DNA of 64,000 nucleotides from Streptomyces actuosus (GCF_016921115.1 NZ_JAFFZS010000010.1:124001-188000); one strand, 5' to 3'. Shown: positions 44,416 through 54,242, numbered from the stretch's first letter. Made by a program: numbers and translations. The notes: generated by a model from the sequence alone, not told the origin.

Positions 44416-44964
44416 ATGACGAATGAGCCGGAACAGCAGTGGGGAGTGGGAACGCCGGACGCGTTCCAGCGCTTGTGGACGCCGCACCGGATGGCCTACA
44501 TCCAGGGCGAGGGCAAGCCGACCGGACCGGGCGCCGACGAGGGCTGCCCCTTCTGCTCGATCCCGGCCAAGTCCGACGAGGACGGGTTGATCGTCCGGCG
44601 CGGTGAGCACGTGTACGCGGTGCTCAACCTCTACCCCTACAACGGCGGCCACCTCATGTCGGTGCCCTACCGCCACGTCGCCGACTACACCGACCTCACG
44701 CACGAGGAGACCGCCGAGCTGGCCGACATGACCAAGCAGGCCATGACCGCCCTGCGCGCGGCCTCCGGCGCCCACGGCTTCAACATCGGCATGAACCAGG
44801 GCAGCGTGGCGGGCGCCGGAATCGCCGCCCACCTGCATCAGCACGTCGTACCCCGCTGGGGCGGGGACACCAACTTCCTGCCGGTGATCGGTCACACGAG
44901 GGTGCTGCCGCAACTGCTGGCGGACACCCGCAAGATGCTCGCCGAGGCGTGGCCGGGGGCCTGA
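44416..44964 (+). CDS. HIT-family hydrolase (AP4A phosphorylase-like)
   Basis: A 182-residue HIT protein. The catalytic histidine triad is HLHQHVVPRW (His139, His141, His143), and the N-terminus has CPFCSIP, a Cys pair common in actinobacterial HIT proteins. Such enzymes cleave dinucleoside polyphosphates; actinobacterial members near pgsA act as AP4A phosphorylases. TATGCT (44403-44408) seven bases before ATG 44416 suggests a leaderless start; ATG 44404 is in frame too. The IS30 remnant ends 64 bases upstream, close to where the -35 would be. Confidence 0.87.
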   Translation: MTNEPEQQWGVGTPDAFQRLWTPHRMAYIQGEGKPTGPGADEGCPFCSIPAKSDEDGLIVRRGEHVYAVLNLYPYNGGHLMSVPYRHVADYTDLTHEETAELADMTKQAMTALRAASGAHGFNIGMNQGSVAGAGIAAHLHQHVVPRWGGDTNFLPVIGHTRVLPQLLADTRKMLAEAWPGA

Positions 44965-45118
44965 TCCCGCAGCCGGGCCCGGTCCGGACCGTGCGGCGCC
45001 GGGGGAGCGATCACGGGCCCGACGGGGCCGACCTGGGCCCGTCCCACGGGGGAGGGCCGCCCGGACCCGGCCCGGCGGGCCGGCCGCCGGTGCCCGACCC
45101 CTGCGGACCGGCGGCGGC

Positions 45119-46780
45119 CTACGCGTCGTACACGTCGGCCTTGCGCGGCGACGGGTCCTGCACGGCCGTGCTGAGGGCCGACGACCGCGCCCCGAACTTC
45201 TCCGTGTCGACGCCGTTCTCCTTCAGCACCTTGATCGCCGCGGCGTGGACGACCCGCAGCACCGGCGTGGCCGCCCGCAGCGCGTCGTCCGCCATGAACC
45301 GGTGGCGCCAGGGCTGATCGGCCCAGGAGTGCCGCAGGCCGAAGGGCTCCGGCAGCGCGATGGTGCCGCCCAGCCAGTTCAGCAGCGGCGGATACCAGGT
45401 CAGCGGTGCCCTTACGGCGAGCCGCACCACCTCGTCGGTGGTGACCAGCGGCAGCTTCACCGTGCGGGTCTCCCAGGGCTTGAACGACTTGGTCACCTCC
45501 TTGCTGGGCGCCTCGGGCTTGCTGGTGAACAGGGAGTTCACCGGCCCCAGGGCATGACCGGTGACCTCGATGCGCAGCGTCTCGTGAAGCACCGTCACGG
45601 TGATCAGCATGGTGATGATCAGCTGGCCGTCCCACAGCGTCCACTGCACGCCGAGGTAGTGCCGGTCGCCCGCCCCGAACTGCTGCTTGTTGCAGATCTC
45701 CTGAACGGCGTGCGGCTTGACCTGGTAGGCCTCGACGTCCGTGCCCTCCGGCCGGGAGACCGCCGCCGCGTTCTCCCCGATCGGCGAGACGATCCAGTGC
45801 CGTATGGACGGGGTGGGGAATCCGCCGGTGTTCAGCGGCCCGCGCTCCAGCATGCGCAGCTGGTCGTGGATGGCGCGGACGACGTCCCAGCTGCGGAAGG
45901 GATGGATCTCCCGCGCGGCGTCGGCCGGCACCAGGTCCTCGGCGAGCTGCCAGACCCCCCAGCGGGTGCCCATGCCGAGGATGCCCTTCGGGCCGGCGTA
46001 GAAGACGGAGTTCGACTGCTGCTCGGCACTGAGCCTGGCCAGGGACTGGCGCAGTTCCTCGGCCGCCGTCTCGCGCGGGCCGGTCGGCACCGCCTCGGGC
46101 ACCTTCGCGCCGACGCTGCTGCCCGACAGCAGGCTGTCCCAGCGCTCCCGGAGGTCCCGGGCGGTGTGCTCGCAGATCCTCCGCGCCCAGTACCAGCCGA
46201 CGACCGGCATGACCACGCACGCGCGTGCGTACCACGCCCAGAATCCGGCGAAGGGCATCTTGACGAAGAAGACCGCGGCGAGGACGGCGACGCCGGCCAG
46301 CAGGGTGGTGCCGACGGCCGAGGCCCGCCGGTCCTCCCGCTTGGCGACGGCGCTGCGGATCTGGAAGACCAGCAGCCAGACCAGGAGCCCGGGCAGGAAG
46401 AGCAGCCCGCACACCACCATGATCGCGCTGAGCCGGTTGTCACGGTCCCGCCTGATGTTGTTGGCGGCCAGGCAGTGCTCGACGACCGCCTGCGGCTCGG
46501 TGCCGAAGGACTGGATGAGCGGCTTGCGGCCACCGCCCAGCATGCGGTCCACCACCGCGCGGGAGAACGCCTCGCCGAGGTTGGGCCGGAAGACCGTGGC
46601 CCACGAGCGGCCCGTCTTCACCGTCGTCTGGTGCCACTCGTTGTCGGCCTTCTTGATCTCCTCCATCGGGCTGTCCCGGTAGGCCGCCGAGGCCAGTGCG
46701 AAGGTCGCCGTCTGGCCCTCGTCGCCGGTGCGTGGCACCTGTGGTCCGAAGACGTCCGCGTAACCGCTCTCCACGGTCAC
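45119..46780 (-). CDS. membrane protein of unknown function
   Basis: A 553-residue protein. After ~125 soluble residues come three to four hydrophobic segments (LSAIMVVCGLLFLPGLLVWLLVF, TTLLAGVAVLAAVFFV, ACVVMPVVGWYW), then ~340 mostly soluble residues including another hydrophobic patch LIITMLITVTVLH. GTG 46780 was chosen as the likeliest start; GTG 46843 is in frame. I do not recognise a domain. It lies on the minus strand between the HIT and pgsA genes, together with the EF-G-like gene. Confidence 0.6.
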   Translation of the reverse strand: MTVESGYADVFGPQVPRTGDEGQTATFALASAAYRDSPMEEIKKADNEWHQTTVKTGRSWATVFRPNLGEAFSRAVVDRMLGGGRKPLIQSFGTEPQAVVEHCLAANNIRRDRDNRLSAIMVVCGLLFLPGLLVWLLVFQIRSAVAKREDRRASAVGTTLLAGVAVLAAVFFVKMPFAGFWAWYARACVVMPVVGWYWARRICEHTARDLRERWDSLLSGSSVGAKVPEAVPTGPRETAAEELRQSLARLSAEQQSNSVFYAGPKGILGMGTRWGVWQLAEDLVPADAAREIHPFRSWDVVRAIHDQLRMLERGPLNTGGFPTPSIRHWIVSPIGENAAAVSRPEGTDVEAYQVKPHAVQEICNKQQFGAGDRHYLGVQWTLWDGQLIITMLITVTVLHETLRIEVTGHALGPVNSLFTSKPEAPSKEVTKSFKPWETRTVKLPLVTTDEVVRLAVRAPLTWYPPLLNWLGGTIALPEPFGLRHSWADQPWRHRFMADDALRAATPVLRVVHAAAIKVLKENGVDTEKFGARSSALSTAVQDPSPRKADVYDA

Positions 46781-46928
46781 ATCCCACCCCCGATCGCCGC
46801 ACGGTCGCTTCTGCGGCCTTCCCGACTTCCGTCCTGCGCACACCTGTTGATCAGGTCATCAGCGTATCCGGACAGGGCGGCGGCCGGTCGGCGGACGGCC
46901 GAAGACGTCCGCCGACGCGGAAACGAAC

Positions 46929-46960
46929 GCCCCGAGCGCGCCACTTGGGCGCGCCGGGCG
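46929..46960 (-). terminator. terminator after the EF-G-like gene
   Basis: GCGCGCC / GGCGCGC inner arms around ACTTG, with outer CGCCC/GGGCG pairing, just beyond the stop on the minus strand. Confidence 0.6.
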
Positions 46961-46964
46961 TCGA

Positions 46965-49163
46965 CTAAGAGGCCTCACGCTCCTGTTCACGCACCCGCTC
47001 GGCGATCTGCGGAGGCATAGGCTCGTGCCGCGCGTACCGGCGGCTGAAGCGCGCCGTACCGTGCGACAGCGACCGCAGATCGACCGCGTAGCGCCCGATC
47101 TCGATCTCCGGCACCTCGGCGCGCACCAGGGTGCGCCCCCCGGCCGTCTGCTCGGTGCCCAGCACCCGGCCGCGACGCCCGGACAGGTCGCTCATCACGG
47201 CACCCACGTACGCGTCGCCGACGAGCACGCTCACCTCGGCGACCGGCTCCAGCAGATGGATCCGCGCGTCGCCGGAGGCCTCCCGCAGCGCGAGCGCTCC
47301 GGCGGTCTGGAAGGCGGCGTCGGAGGAGTCCACGGAGTGCGCCTTGCCGTCCAGCAGCGTGATGCGGACGTCGATGAGCGGATACCCGGCGGCCACCCCC
47401 TTGGCGGCCTGCGCCCGCACCCCCTTCTCGACCGACGGGATGAACTGCCGGGGCACCGCCCCGCCGACCACCTTGTCGACGAACTCGATGCCGGAGCCGC
47501 CGGGCAGCGGCTCCACCTCGATCTCGCAGATCGCGTACTGGCCGTGCCCGCCGGACTGCTTCACGTGCCGCCCGCGGCCCGCCGACCTCGTCGCGAACGT
47601 CTCCCGGAGGGACACCCGGTGCGGGACGACGTCGACCTGGACGCCGTATCGGGTGCGCAGCCGCTCCAGCGCTACGTCCGCGTGCGCCTCGCCCAGGCAC
47701 CACAGCACCACCTGGTGGGTGTCCTGGTTCTGTTCCAGCCGCATGGTCGGGTCCTCGGCGACCAGCCGGGCCAGCCCCTGGGAGAGTTTGTCCTCGTCGG
47801 GCTTGCTGTGCGCCTGGATGGCGAGCGGCAGCAACGGGTCGGGCATCTGCCACGGCTCCATCAGCAGCGGGTCGCTCCTGGCCGACAGCGTGTCGCCGGT
47901 CTCGGCGCGGCCGAGCTTCGCCACGCACACCAGATCGCCGGCGACCGCGTGCGTCACCGGCCGCTGCTGCTTGCCGAACGGTGTGGACAGCGCGCCGACG
48001 CGCTCGTCGACGTCGTGGTCCTCGTGCCCCCGGTCGGTCATGCCGTGCCCGGAGACATGGACGGTGTCGTCGGGGCGCAGAGTGCCCGAGAAGACGCGGA
48101 CCAGGGACAGCCGGCCCACGTACGGGTCGGACGAGGTCCGCACGACCTCCGCGACCAGCGGCCCGCCCGGGTCGCACGGCTCCAGCTCGCGCGGTTTGCC
48201 GTCGATCGTGGTCACGTCGGGGGTGGGGTGCTCGAACGGGGTCGGGAAACCGCCGGTGACCAGTTCCAGGAGCTCCACCGTGCCCAGGCCCTGGCGGGCG
48301 CCGTCGGTCGCGGGGGCGGCGGCCAGGACGGGGAAGAAGGAGCCGCGTGCGACGGCCCGCTCCAGGTCGTCCACGAGCGTCTCGATGTCGACCTGCTCGC
48401 CGCCGAGGTAGCGGTCCATGAGGGTCTCGTCCTCGCTCTCCGCGATGATCCCCTCGATGAGCCGGTTGCGGGCCTCGTCGATCAGCGGCAGCTGCTCCCC
48501 GCCCGGCTCGGACTCCTTGCGCTCCCCGGTCGAGTAGTCGAACAGCTTCTGCGACAGCAGGCCGATCAGGCCGGTCACCGGAGCGTGCCCGTCCGGGCCC
48601 TGCGGGCCGTGCAGCGGCAGATGGAGCGGCAGCACGGCGTCGGGGTCGTCGCCCCCGAAGGCCTCCGCGCAGATCCGCGTCATCTCCTCGAAGTCCGCCC
48701 GGGCGGACTCCAGGTGTGTCACGACGATCGCCCGGGGCATGCCGACGGCCGCGCACTCGTCCCACACCATGCGGGTGGACCCGTCCACGCCGTCGGAGGC
48801 CGAGACGACGAAAAGGGCCGCGTCCGCCGCGCGCAGACCGGCCCGCAGTTCCCCGACGAAGTCGGCGTATCCGGGGGTGTCCAATAGGTTGATCTTGATG
48901 TCGTTCCACTCGACGGGGACCAGGGACAGCTGCACGGAACGCTGCTGCCGGTGCTCGATCTCGTCGTAGTCGGAGACGGTGCCGCCGTCCTCCACGCGGC
49001 CCGCCCGGTTCACCGCGCCCGCGGTCAGTGCGAGCGCCTCCACCAGAGTCGTCTTGCCCGATCCGGAGTGGCCGACCAGCACCACATTCCGTACGGACTG
49101 CGGATGGTCGGCCGCCACTGCCCTGCCGGCGGCCCCGGGGTGGGAGTGTGCCTTGTCGCCCAT
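46965..49163 (-). CDS. divergent elongation factor G-like translational GTPase (EF-G2 type)
   Basis: A 732-residue protein with EF-G domain order. G1 is GHSGSGKT (31-38) and G3 is LLDTPGYADF (DTPG 95-98), but the G4 position reads THLE (149-152) instead of NKxD, so guanine specificity may be altered. Domains II to V follow, with GGAVPRQFIPSVEKGVRAQ typical of domain IV and PEIEIGRYAVDLRSLSHGTARFSRRY of domain V. ATG 49163 has GGGAGG upstream. This is the actinobacterial EF-G-like paralogue whose role is not settled; translocation, recycling or a ribosome-rescue role have been suggested for relatives. Confidence 0.85.
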   Translation of the reverse strand: MGDKAHSHPGAAGRAVAADHPQSVRNVVLVGHSGSGKTTLVEALALTAGAVNRAGRVEDGGTVSDYDEIEHRQQRSVQLSLVPVEWNDIKINLLDTPGYADFVGELRAGLRAADAALFVVSASDGVDGSTRMVWDECAAVGMPRAIVVTHLESARADFEEMTRICAEAFGGDDPDAVLPLHLPLHGPQGPDGHAPVTGLIGLLSQKLFDYSTGERKESEPGGEQLPLIDEARNRLIEGIIAESEDETLMDRYLGGEQVDIETLVDDLERAVARGSFFPVLAAAPATDGARQGLGTVELLELVTGGFPTPFEHPTPDVTTIDGKPRELEPCDPGGPLVAEVVRTSSDPYVGRLSLVRVFSGTLRPDDTVHVSGHGMTDRGHEDHDVDERVGALSTPFGKQQRPVTHAVAGDLVCVAKLGRAETGDTLSARSDPLLMEPWQMPDPLLPLAIQAHSKPDEDKLSQGLARLVAEDPTMRLEQNQDTHQVVLWCLGEAHADVALERLRTRYGVQVDVVPHRVSLRETFATRSAGRGRHVKQSGGHGQYAICEIEVEPLPGGSGIEFVDKVVGGAVPRQFIPSVEKGVRAQAAKGVAAGYPLIDVRITLLDGKAHSVDSSDAAFQTAGALALREASGDARIHLLEPVAEVSVLVGDAYVGAVMSDLSGRRGRVLGTEQTAGGRTLVRAEVPEIEIGRYAVDLRSLSHGTARFSRRYARHEPMPPQIAERVREQEREAS

Positions 49164-49464
49164 GATCCTGCCTCCCGTGCACGGTGAGGTCACTGTGGGC
49201 GCGGACGTGCGGAACCCTCCACGGGAGGGGGCAGCCCCGTCCGGGCGGCTCCGGCGACGCCCGCGTTCTTCGAGCTTTCCACTCCCGTCATGGTGCGTCC
49301 ATACGACGGACGCGATCGCGCCGCCCCGGGGCGCCCGCGGGCCGTGCGCCGGATCCGGCCCACGGGAGCGGGTGCCCGCCCCTCGTCCGCACGCCCGCGT
49401 GGCTACGATGGGCCAGCCGGTGGCCAGCAGGGGCCGCTCGGCCACACCGACCCTCGGGAAGGCC
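49164..49464. other. divergent intergenic region before pgsA
   Basis: Holds TACGAT at 49404-49409, a good -10 candidate for the pgsA operon, and the ribosome-binding site of the EF-G-like gene. Nothing else identified. Confidence 0.45.
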
Positions 49465-50142
49465 ATGCTGAACAAGTACGCGCGTGCATTCTTCACGCGT
49501 GTTCTCACACCGTTCGCCGCGTTTCTCATCCGGCGGGGCGTCAGCCCCGACACGGTGACGCTCATCGGCACCGCGGGCGTGGTCGCGGGCGCGCTGGTCT
49601 TCTACCCCCGGGGCGAGTTCTTCTGGGGCACGGTCGTGATCACACTCTTCGTCTTCTCCGACCTGGTCGACGGCAACATGGCCCGCCAGCTGGGCCGCTC
49701 CAGCCGCTGGGGCGCCTTCCTGGACTCCACCCTCGACCGGGTCGCCGACAGTGCGATCTTCGGCGGCTTCGCGCTGTGGTACGCGGGCAGCGGGAACGAC
49801 AACGTGCTGTGCGCGGTGTCGATCTTCTGCCTGGCCAGCGGCCAGGTGGTGTCGTACACCAAGGCCCGCGGCGAGTCGATCGGGCTGCCGGTGGCCGTCA
49901 ACGGCCTCGTGGAACGCGCCGAGCGCCTGGTGATCTCCCTGGTCGCCGCCGGGTTCGCGGGGCTGCACACGTTCGGGGTGCCGGGCATCCAGTACCTGCT
50001 GCCCGTCGCCCTGTGGATCGTCGCCGTCGGCAGCCTGGTCACGCTGATCCAGCGGGTGGTCACCGTCCGCCGGGAGTCCGCCGAGGCGGAGGCCGCAGCG
50101 CCGGCCCAGCCGGAGGACCGGGGCAGGGAGACGGCGACGTGA
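49465..50142 (+). CDS. pgsA: phosphatidylinositol phosphate synthase (CDP-alcohol phosphotransferase)
   Basis: A 225-residue membrane enzyme that joins CDP-diacylglycerol and inositol phosphate. The full CDP-alcohol phosphotransferase signature DxxDGxxARx8GxxxDxxxD is present: Asp66, Asp69, Gly70, Ala73, Arg74, Gly83, Asp87, Asp91. Six membrane helices are visible. It starts the coupled operon with the acyltransferase and pimA (GTGA overlap at its stop). In actinobacteria the product is mannosylated to PIMs. Confidence 0.93.
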   Translation: MLNKYARAFFTRVLTPFAAFLIRRGVSPDTVTLIGTAGVVAGALVFYPRGEFFWGTVVITLFVFSDLVDGNMARQLGRSSRWGAFLDSTLDRVADSAIFGGFALWYAGSGNDNVLCAVSIFCLASGQVVSYTKARGESIGLPVAVNGLVERAERLVISLVAAGFAGLHTFGVPGIQYLLPVALWIVAVGSLVTLIQRVVTVRRESAEAEAAAPAQPEDRGRETAT

Positions 50143-51050
50143 GCGCCCGGGACCGGCTGACCGACACGCTGTACGGACTCGGCTGGGGCACCGTCAAGAA
50201 GCTCCCCGAGCCGGTCGCCGTACGACTGGGCCGCACCATCGCGGACCTGGCCTGGAAGCGGCGCGGCAAGGGCGTGCAGCGGCTGGAGCACAACTACGCG
50301 CGCGTGGTGCCCGGCGCGAGCCCCGAGCGACTCGCCGAGTTGTCCCGCGCGGGGATGCGCTCGTACCTGCGCTACTGGATGGAGTCCTTCCGCCTCCCGG
50401 CCTGGAGCGCCGAGCGGATCAGGAACGGCTTCGACCCGAAGGACGTGCACCACCTCACCGACGGGCTGACCGCCGGGAACGGGGTTGTCCTGGCCCTGCC
50501 GCACCTGGCCAACTGGGACCTCGCCGGGGCCTGGGTCACCACCGCCCTGGAGACCCCCTTCACCACGGTCGCCGAGCGGCTCAAGCCCGAGACCCTCTAC
50601 GACCGCTTCGTCGCCTACCGCGAGGGCCTCGGCATGGAGGTCCTGCCGCACAGCGGCGGCACCGCCTTCGGGACGCTGGCCCGCCGGCTGCGCGACGGGG
50701 GGCTGGTCTGCCTGGTCTCCGACCGCGACCTGTCCGCCTCCGGCGTCGAGGTCGAGTTCTTCGGGGAGACCGCCCGCATGCCCGCCGGACCCGCCCTGCT
50801 CGCCCAGCAGACCGGGGCGCTGCTGCTGCCGGTCACGCTCTGGTACGACGACTCCCCGGTCCTGCAGGGCCGGGTCCACCCCCCGATCGAGGTGCCCGTG
50901 TCAGGCACCCGGGCCCAGAAGACGTCTGTCATGACACAGGCGCTGGCCGACGCCTTCGCCACGGGGATCGCCGACCATCCGGAGGACTGGCACATGCTCC
51001 AGCGGCTGTGGCTGAAGGACCTCGATCCGGCGAAGGGGCCCCTCGCGTGA
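50139..51050 (+). CDS. phosphatidylinositol mannoside acyltransferase
   Basis: A 303-residue LPLAT-family enzyme (Htr B-like) with the catalytic HX4D box HLANWD in LALPHLANWDLAGAW and the acceptor region SDRDLSASGVEVEFFGE. In mycobacteria the homologous gene between pgsA and pimA adds a fatty acid to the mannose of PIM. Both ends overlap neighbours by four bases (GTGA), so the three genes are coordinately translated. Confidence 0.9.
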   Translation: MSARDRLTDTLYGLGWGTVKKLPEPVAVRLGRTIADLAWKRRGKGVQRLEHNYARVVPGASPERLAELSRAGMRSYLRYWMESFRLPAWSAERIRNGFDPKDVHHLTDGLTAGNGVVLALPHLANWDLAGAWVTTALETPFTTVAERLKPETLYDRFVAYREGLGMEVLPHSGGTAFGTLARRLRDGGLVCLVSDRDLSASGVEVEFFGETARMPAGPALLAQQTGALLLPVTLWYDDSPVLQGRVHPPIEVPVSGTRAQKTSVMTQALADAFATGIADHPEDWHMLQRLWLKDLDPAKGPLA

Positions 51051-52222
51051 GGATCGGCATCGTCTGCCCCTACTCCTGGGACGTGCCGGGCGGCGTCCAG
51101 TTCCACATCCGCGACCTCGCGGAGTACTTCATCCGGCTGGGTCACGAGGTGTCCGTCCTCGCCCCCGCCGACGACGACACGCCCCTGCCGCCGTACGTCG
51201 TCTCGGCAGGCCGCGCCGTTCCGGTGCCGTACAACGGCTCGGTGGCCCGACTGAACTTCGGCTTCCTCAGCGCCGCCCGGGTCCGCCGCTGGCTGCACGA
51301 CGGCGCGTTCGACGTCGTCCACATCCACGAGCCGACCTCGCCGTCGCTGGGCCTGCTGACCTGCTGGGCCGCGCAGGGGCCGATGGTCGCCACCTTCCAC
51401 ACCTCCAACCCGCGTTCCAAGGCGATGATCGCCGCCTACGCCATCCTCCAGGCCGCCCTGGAGAAGATCAGCGCCCGGATCGCGGTGAGCGAGTACGCCC
51501 GCCGGACCCTGGTCGAGCACCTCGGCGGGGACGCCGTCGTCATTCCCAACGGCGTCGACGTCGACTTCTTCGCCAAGGCCGAGCCACGGCCCGAGTGGCA
51601 GGGCGGCACCATCGGCTTCATCGGCCGCATCGACGAGCCGCGCAAGGGCCTGCCGGTGCTCATGCGGGCCCTTCCGAAGATCCTCGCCGCCCGCCCCCGG
51701 ACCCGGCTGCTGGTCGCCGGGCGCGGCGACGAGAAGGAGGCCGTCGCGAGCCTGCCGGAGGAACTGCGTTCGCACGTGGAGTTCCTCGGGATGATCAGCG
51801 ACGAGGACAAGGCGCGCTTCCTGCGCAGCCTGGACCTGTACGTCGCGCCCAACACCGGTGGCGAGAGCTTCGGCATCATCCTCGTCGAGGCCATGTCGGC
51901 GGGTGCCCCCGTCCTCGCGTCCGACCTCGACGCCTTCGCCCAGGTCCTGGACGGGGGAGCGGCCGGCGAACTGTTCGCCAACGAGGACTCCGACGCCCTC
52001 GCCGAGGCGGCCGTACGCCTGCTGGAGGACCCGGCGCGCCGAGCCGAACTGCGCGAGCACGGCAGCACGCACGTCCGGCGCTTCGACTGGTCCACCGTCG
52101 GCGCGGACATCCTCTCCGTCTACGAGACGGTGACGGCGGGTTCGGCGGCCGTCGCCGCCGACGACCGGGCCCAGGGCGGTGGCAGCGGGCTGCGGGCCCG
52201 GCTGCGGCTGGCGCGCGACTGA
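51047..52222 (+). CDS. pimA: phosphatidylinositol alpha-mannosyltransferase PimA
   Basis: A 391-residue GT4 glycosyltransferase that adds the first mannose from GDP-mannose to phosphatidylinositol at the inner membrane face. The N-terminus RIGIVCPYSWDVPGGVQFHIRDLAEYF has the Gly-Gly loop and membrane-binding helix; HIHEPTSPS and the C-terminal GESFGIILVEAMSAGAPVLASDL (the EX7E segment) complete the active site. GTG 51047 overlaps the upstream stop. Confidence 0.93.
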   Translation: MRIGIVCPYSWDVPGGVQFHIRDLAEYFIRLGHEVSVLAPADDDTPLPPYVVSAGRAVPVPYNGSVARLNFGFLSAARVRRWLHDGAFDVVHIHEPTSPSLGLLTCWAAQGPMVATFHTSNPRSKAMIAAYAILQAALEKISARIAVSEYARRTLVEHLGGDAVVIPNGVDVDFFAKAEPRPEWQGGTIGFIGRIDEPRKGLPVLMRALPKILAARPRTRLLVAGRGDEKEAVASLPEELRSHVEFLGMISDEDKARFLRSLDLYVAPNTGGESFGIILVEAMSAGAPVLASDLDAFAQVLDGGAAGELFANEDSDALAEAAVRLLEDPARRAELREHGSTHVRRFDWSTVGADILSVYETVTAGSAAVAADDRAQGGGSGLRARLRLARD

Positions 52223-52641
52223 CCGGGCCGGTCGGGGCCGTCGGCGCGGTGGGCGGCCCCCGGCACTCGCCAGCCGGCTCCGGGACCGGCTCCCGGCCGG
52301 GCCCGGGAACCACTCCGGGATCGGCTTGCGGGCGGCTCGGGCTTCGGCCGGGGGCGCGCCGGCACGCGAGGTCCGCGTTGCGTTCGGCCGGGGGTCGGCC
52401 GATGGCGGGAACCCGGCCGACGCCGGGTCGGACCCGATCCGCGGCGGCGCCCCGGTTGCCGTCCGTCCGGCACCCGGCCGGCGCGCGACCTGAGGCGGGC
52501 GGGTCCGGTCGGGGCGGACCTCACCCCGGTACGGCCGGGCGAGGGCGCCGGGGCGCGCCGCGGTGCGGCGGGGACGGCCCGTCGCCGTGGGGCCTCCCGG
52601 AGCGCCGTCCGGATGCCCGACGGGGCGTAATCTTGCGGCCC
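52223..52641. other. intergenic region after pimA
   Basis: About 420 very GC-rich bases with no gene. TAATCT at 52628-52633 is a likely -10 box for the next gene. No clear terminator was found. Confidence 0.4.
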
Positions 52642-53184
52642 GTGACCGCAACCCTGATCTGGATCCTCGTCGCCCTCGTCGCCGTCGGCCTCTATCTGAG
52701 CTGGACGGCGGGTCGCCTGGACCGGCTGCACGCGCGGATCGACGCCGCCCGCGCCGCGCTCGACGCCCAGCTGCTGCGCCGCGCCTCCGTGGCCCAGGAA
52801 CTGGCCACCTCCGGCGTTCTGGACCCGGCGGCCTCGATCGTGCTGTACGAGGCCGCGCACGCCGCACGGCAGGCGGAGGAGGAGCAGCGCGAGGTCGCCG
52901 AGAGCGAGCTCAGCCAGGCCCTGCGCGCGGTGTTCGCCGAGCGCGAGCAGGTGGAGGCCGTGCGCGAGGCGCCCGGGGGCGAGGAGGCGGCCCGTGAGCT
53001 GACCGAGGCGGTTCGCCGTGTCCCGATGGCCCGCCGCTTCCACAACGACGCGGTCGGCGCGGCCCGCCGCCTGCGCCAGCACCGCAAGGTCCGCTGGTTC
53101 CGCCTGGCGGGGCACGCCCCGTTCCCGATGGCCTTCGAGATGGACGACGAGCCTCCGCCCGCCCTGGCCGACCGGTCCGCCTGA
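52642..53184 (+). CDS. membrane-anchored coiled-coil protein (LemA-like topology)
   Basis: A 180-residue protein with one N-terminal membrane helix (TLIWILVALVAVGLYLSW) followed by a long Ala/Arg/Glu-rich helical region, and LRQHRKVRWFRLAGHAPFPMAFEMDDEPPP at the end. The layout is like LemA-family proteins, but the family motif is not clear. GTG 52642 lies eight bases after TAATCT, probably leaderless. It precedes pdxS by 135 bases. Function unknown. Confidence 0.7.
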   Translation: MTATLIWILVALVAVGLYLSWTAGRLDRLHARIDAARAALDAQLLRRASVAQELATSGVLDPAASIVLYEAAHAARQAEEEQREVAESELSQALRAVFAEREQVEAVREAPGGEEAARELTEAVRRVPMARRFHNDAVGAARRLRQHRKVRWFRLAGHAPFPMAFEMDDEPPPALADRSA

Positions 53185-53319
53185 CCGTTCGACCCGCGGG
53201 GGAGCGGGGCGGACGGGCCAAAAGGATCCACCGGCTCGCCATTGGCCCTTGCTGTGGCCTGGCCCCTTCGCGTTTCCTCGACGGTGCACAAACTCTCTTC
53301 CCTTCAGTGAGGTCAACCC

Positions 53320-54225
53320 GTGTCGATCACCGAGAACCACGCTCCCGAGACCGGCACCGCGCGCGTGAAGCGCGGCATGGCGGAGCAGCTCAAGGGCGGC
53401 GTGATCATGGACGTCGTCACGCCCGAGCAGGCGAAGATCGCCGAGGACGCGGGCGCCGTCGCCGTCATGGCCCTGGAGCGGGTCCCGGCCGACATCCGCA
53501 AGGACGGCGGCGTGGCCCGGATGTCCGACCCGGACATGATCGAGGGCATCATCGACGCCGTGTCGATCCCCGTCATGGCCAAGTCCCGCATCGGCCACTT
53601 CGTCGAGGCCCAGGTCCTGCAGTCGCTCGGCGTCGACTACATCGACGAGTCCGAGGTCCTCACCCCGGCCGACGAGGTCAACCACTCCGACAAGTGGGCC
53701 TTCACGACCCCGTTCGTCTGCGGTGCCACCAACCTCGGTGAGGCCCTGCGCCGCATCGCCGAAGGTGCCGCGATGATCCGGTCCAAGGGCGAGGCCGGTA
53801 CCGGCAACGTCGTCGAGGCCGTCCGCCACCTGCGCCAGATCAAGAACGAGATCGCCAAGCTGCGCGGCTTCGACAACCACGAGCTGTACGCCGCCGCCAA
53901 GGAGCTGCGCGCCCCGTACGAGCTGGTCAAGGAAGTCGCCGAGCTCGGCAAGCTGCCGGTCGTGCTGTTCTCCGCGGGCGGCGTGGCCACCCCGGCCGAC
54001 GCGGCCCTGATGCGCCAGCTCGGCGCCGAGGGCGTCTTCGTGGGCTCCGGCATCTTCAAGTCCGGCGACCCGGCCAAGCGCGCCGCCGCCATCGTGAAGG
54101 CCACCACCTTCTACGACGACCCGAAGATCATCGCGGACGCGTCCCGCAACCTCGGCGAGGCCATGGTCGGCATCAACTGCGACACCCTCCCCGAGACCGA
54201 GCGCTACGCCAACCGCGGCTGGTGA
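53320..54225 (+). CDS. pdxS: pyridoxal 5'-phosphate synthase subunit PdxS
   Basis: A 301-residue barrel that builds PLP from ribose 5-phosphate, glyceraldehyde 3-phosphate and ammonia. The catalytic Lys88 is in [14 protein letters not shown] (Lys81 in Bacillus numbering), and the second Lys and the substrate loop [14 protein letters not shown] follow. Start GTG 53320 has GAGG upstream. It is followed directly by pdxT, the glutaminase subunit, whose gene overlaps or nearly abuts. Confidence 0.95.
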   Translation: MSITENHAPETGTARVKRGMAEQLKGGVIMDVVTPEQAKIAEDAGAVAVMALERVPADIRKDGGVARMSDPDMIEGIIDAVSIPVMAKSRIGHFVEAQVLQSLGVDYIDESEVLTPADEVNHSDKWAFTTPFVCGATNLGEALRRIAEGAAMIRSKGEAGTGNVVEAVRHLRQIKNEIAKLRGFDNHELYAAAKELRAPYELVKEVAELGKLPVVLFSAGGVATPADAALMRQLGAEGVFVGSGIFKSGDPAKRAAAIVKATTFYDDPKIIADASRNLGEAMVGINCDTLPETERYANRGW

Positions 54226-54242
54226 GCGACCCTCACGCACTC

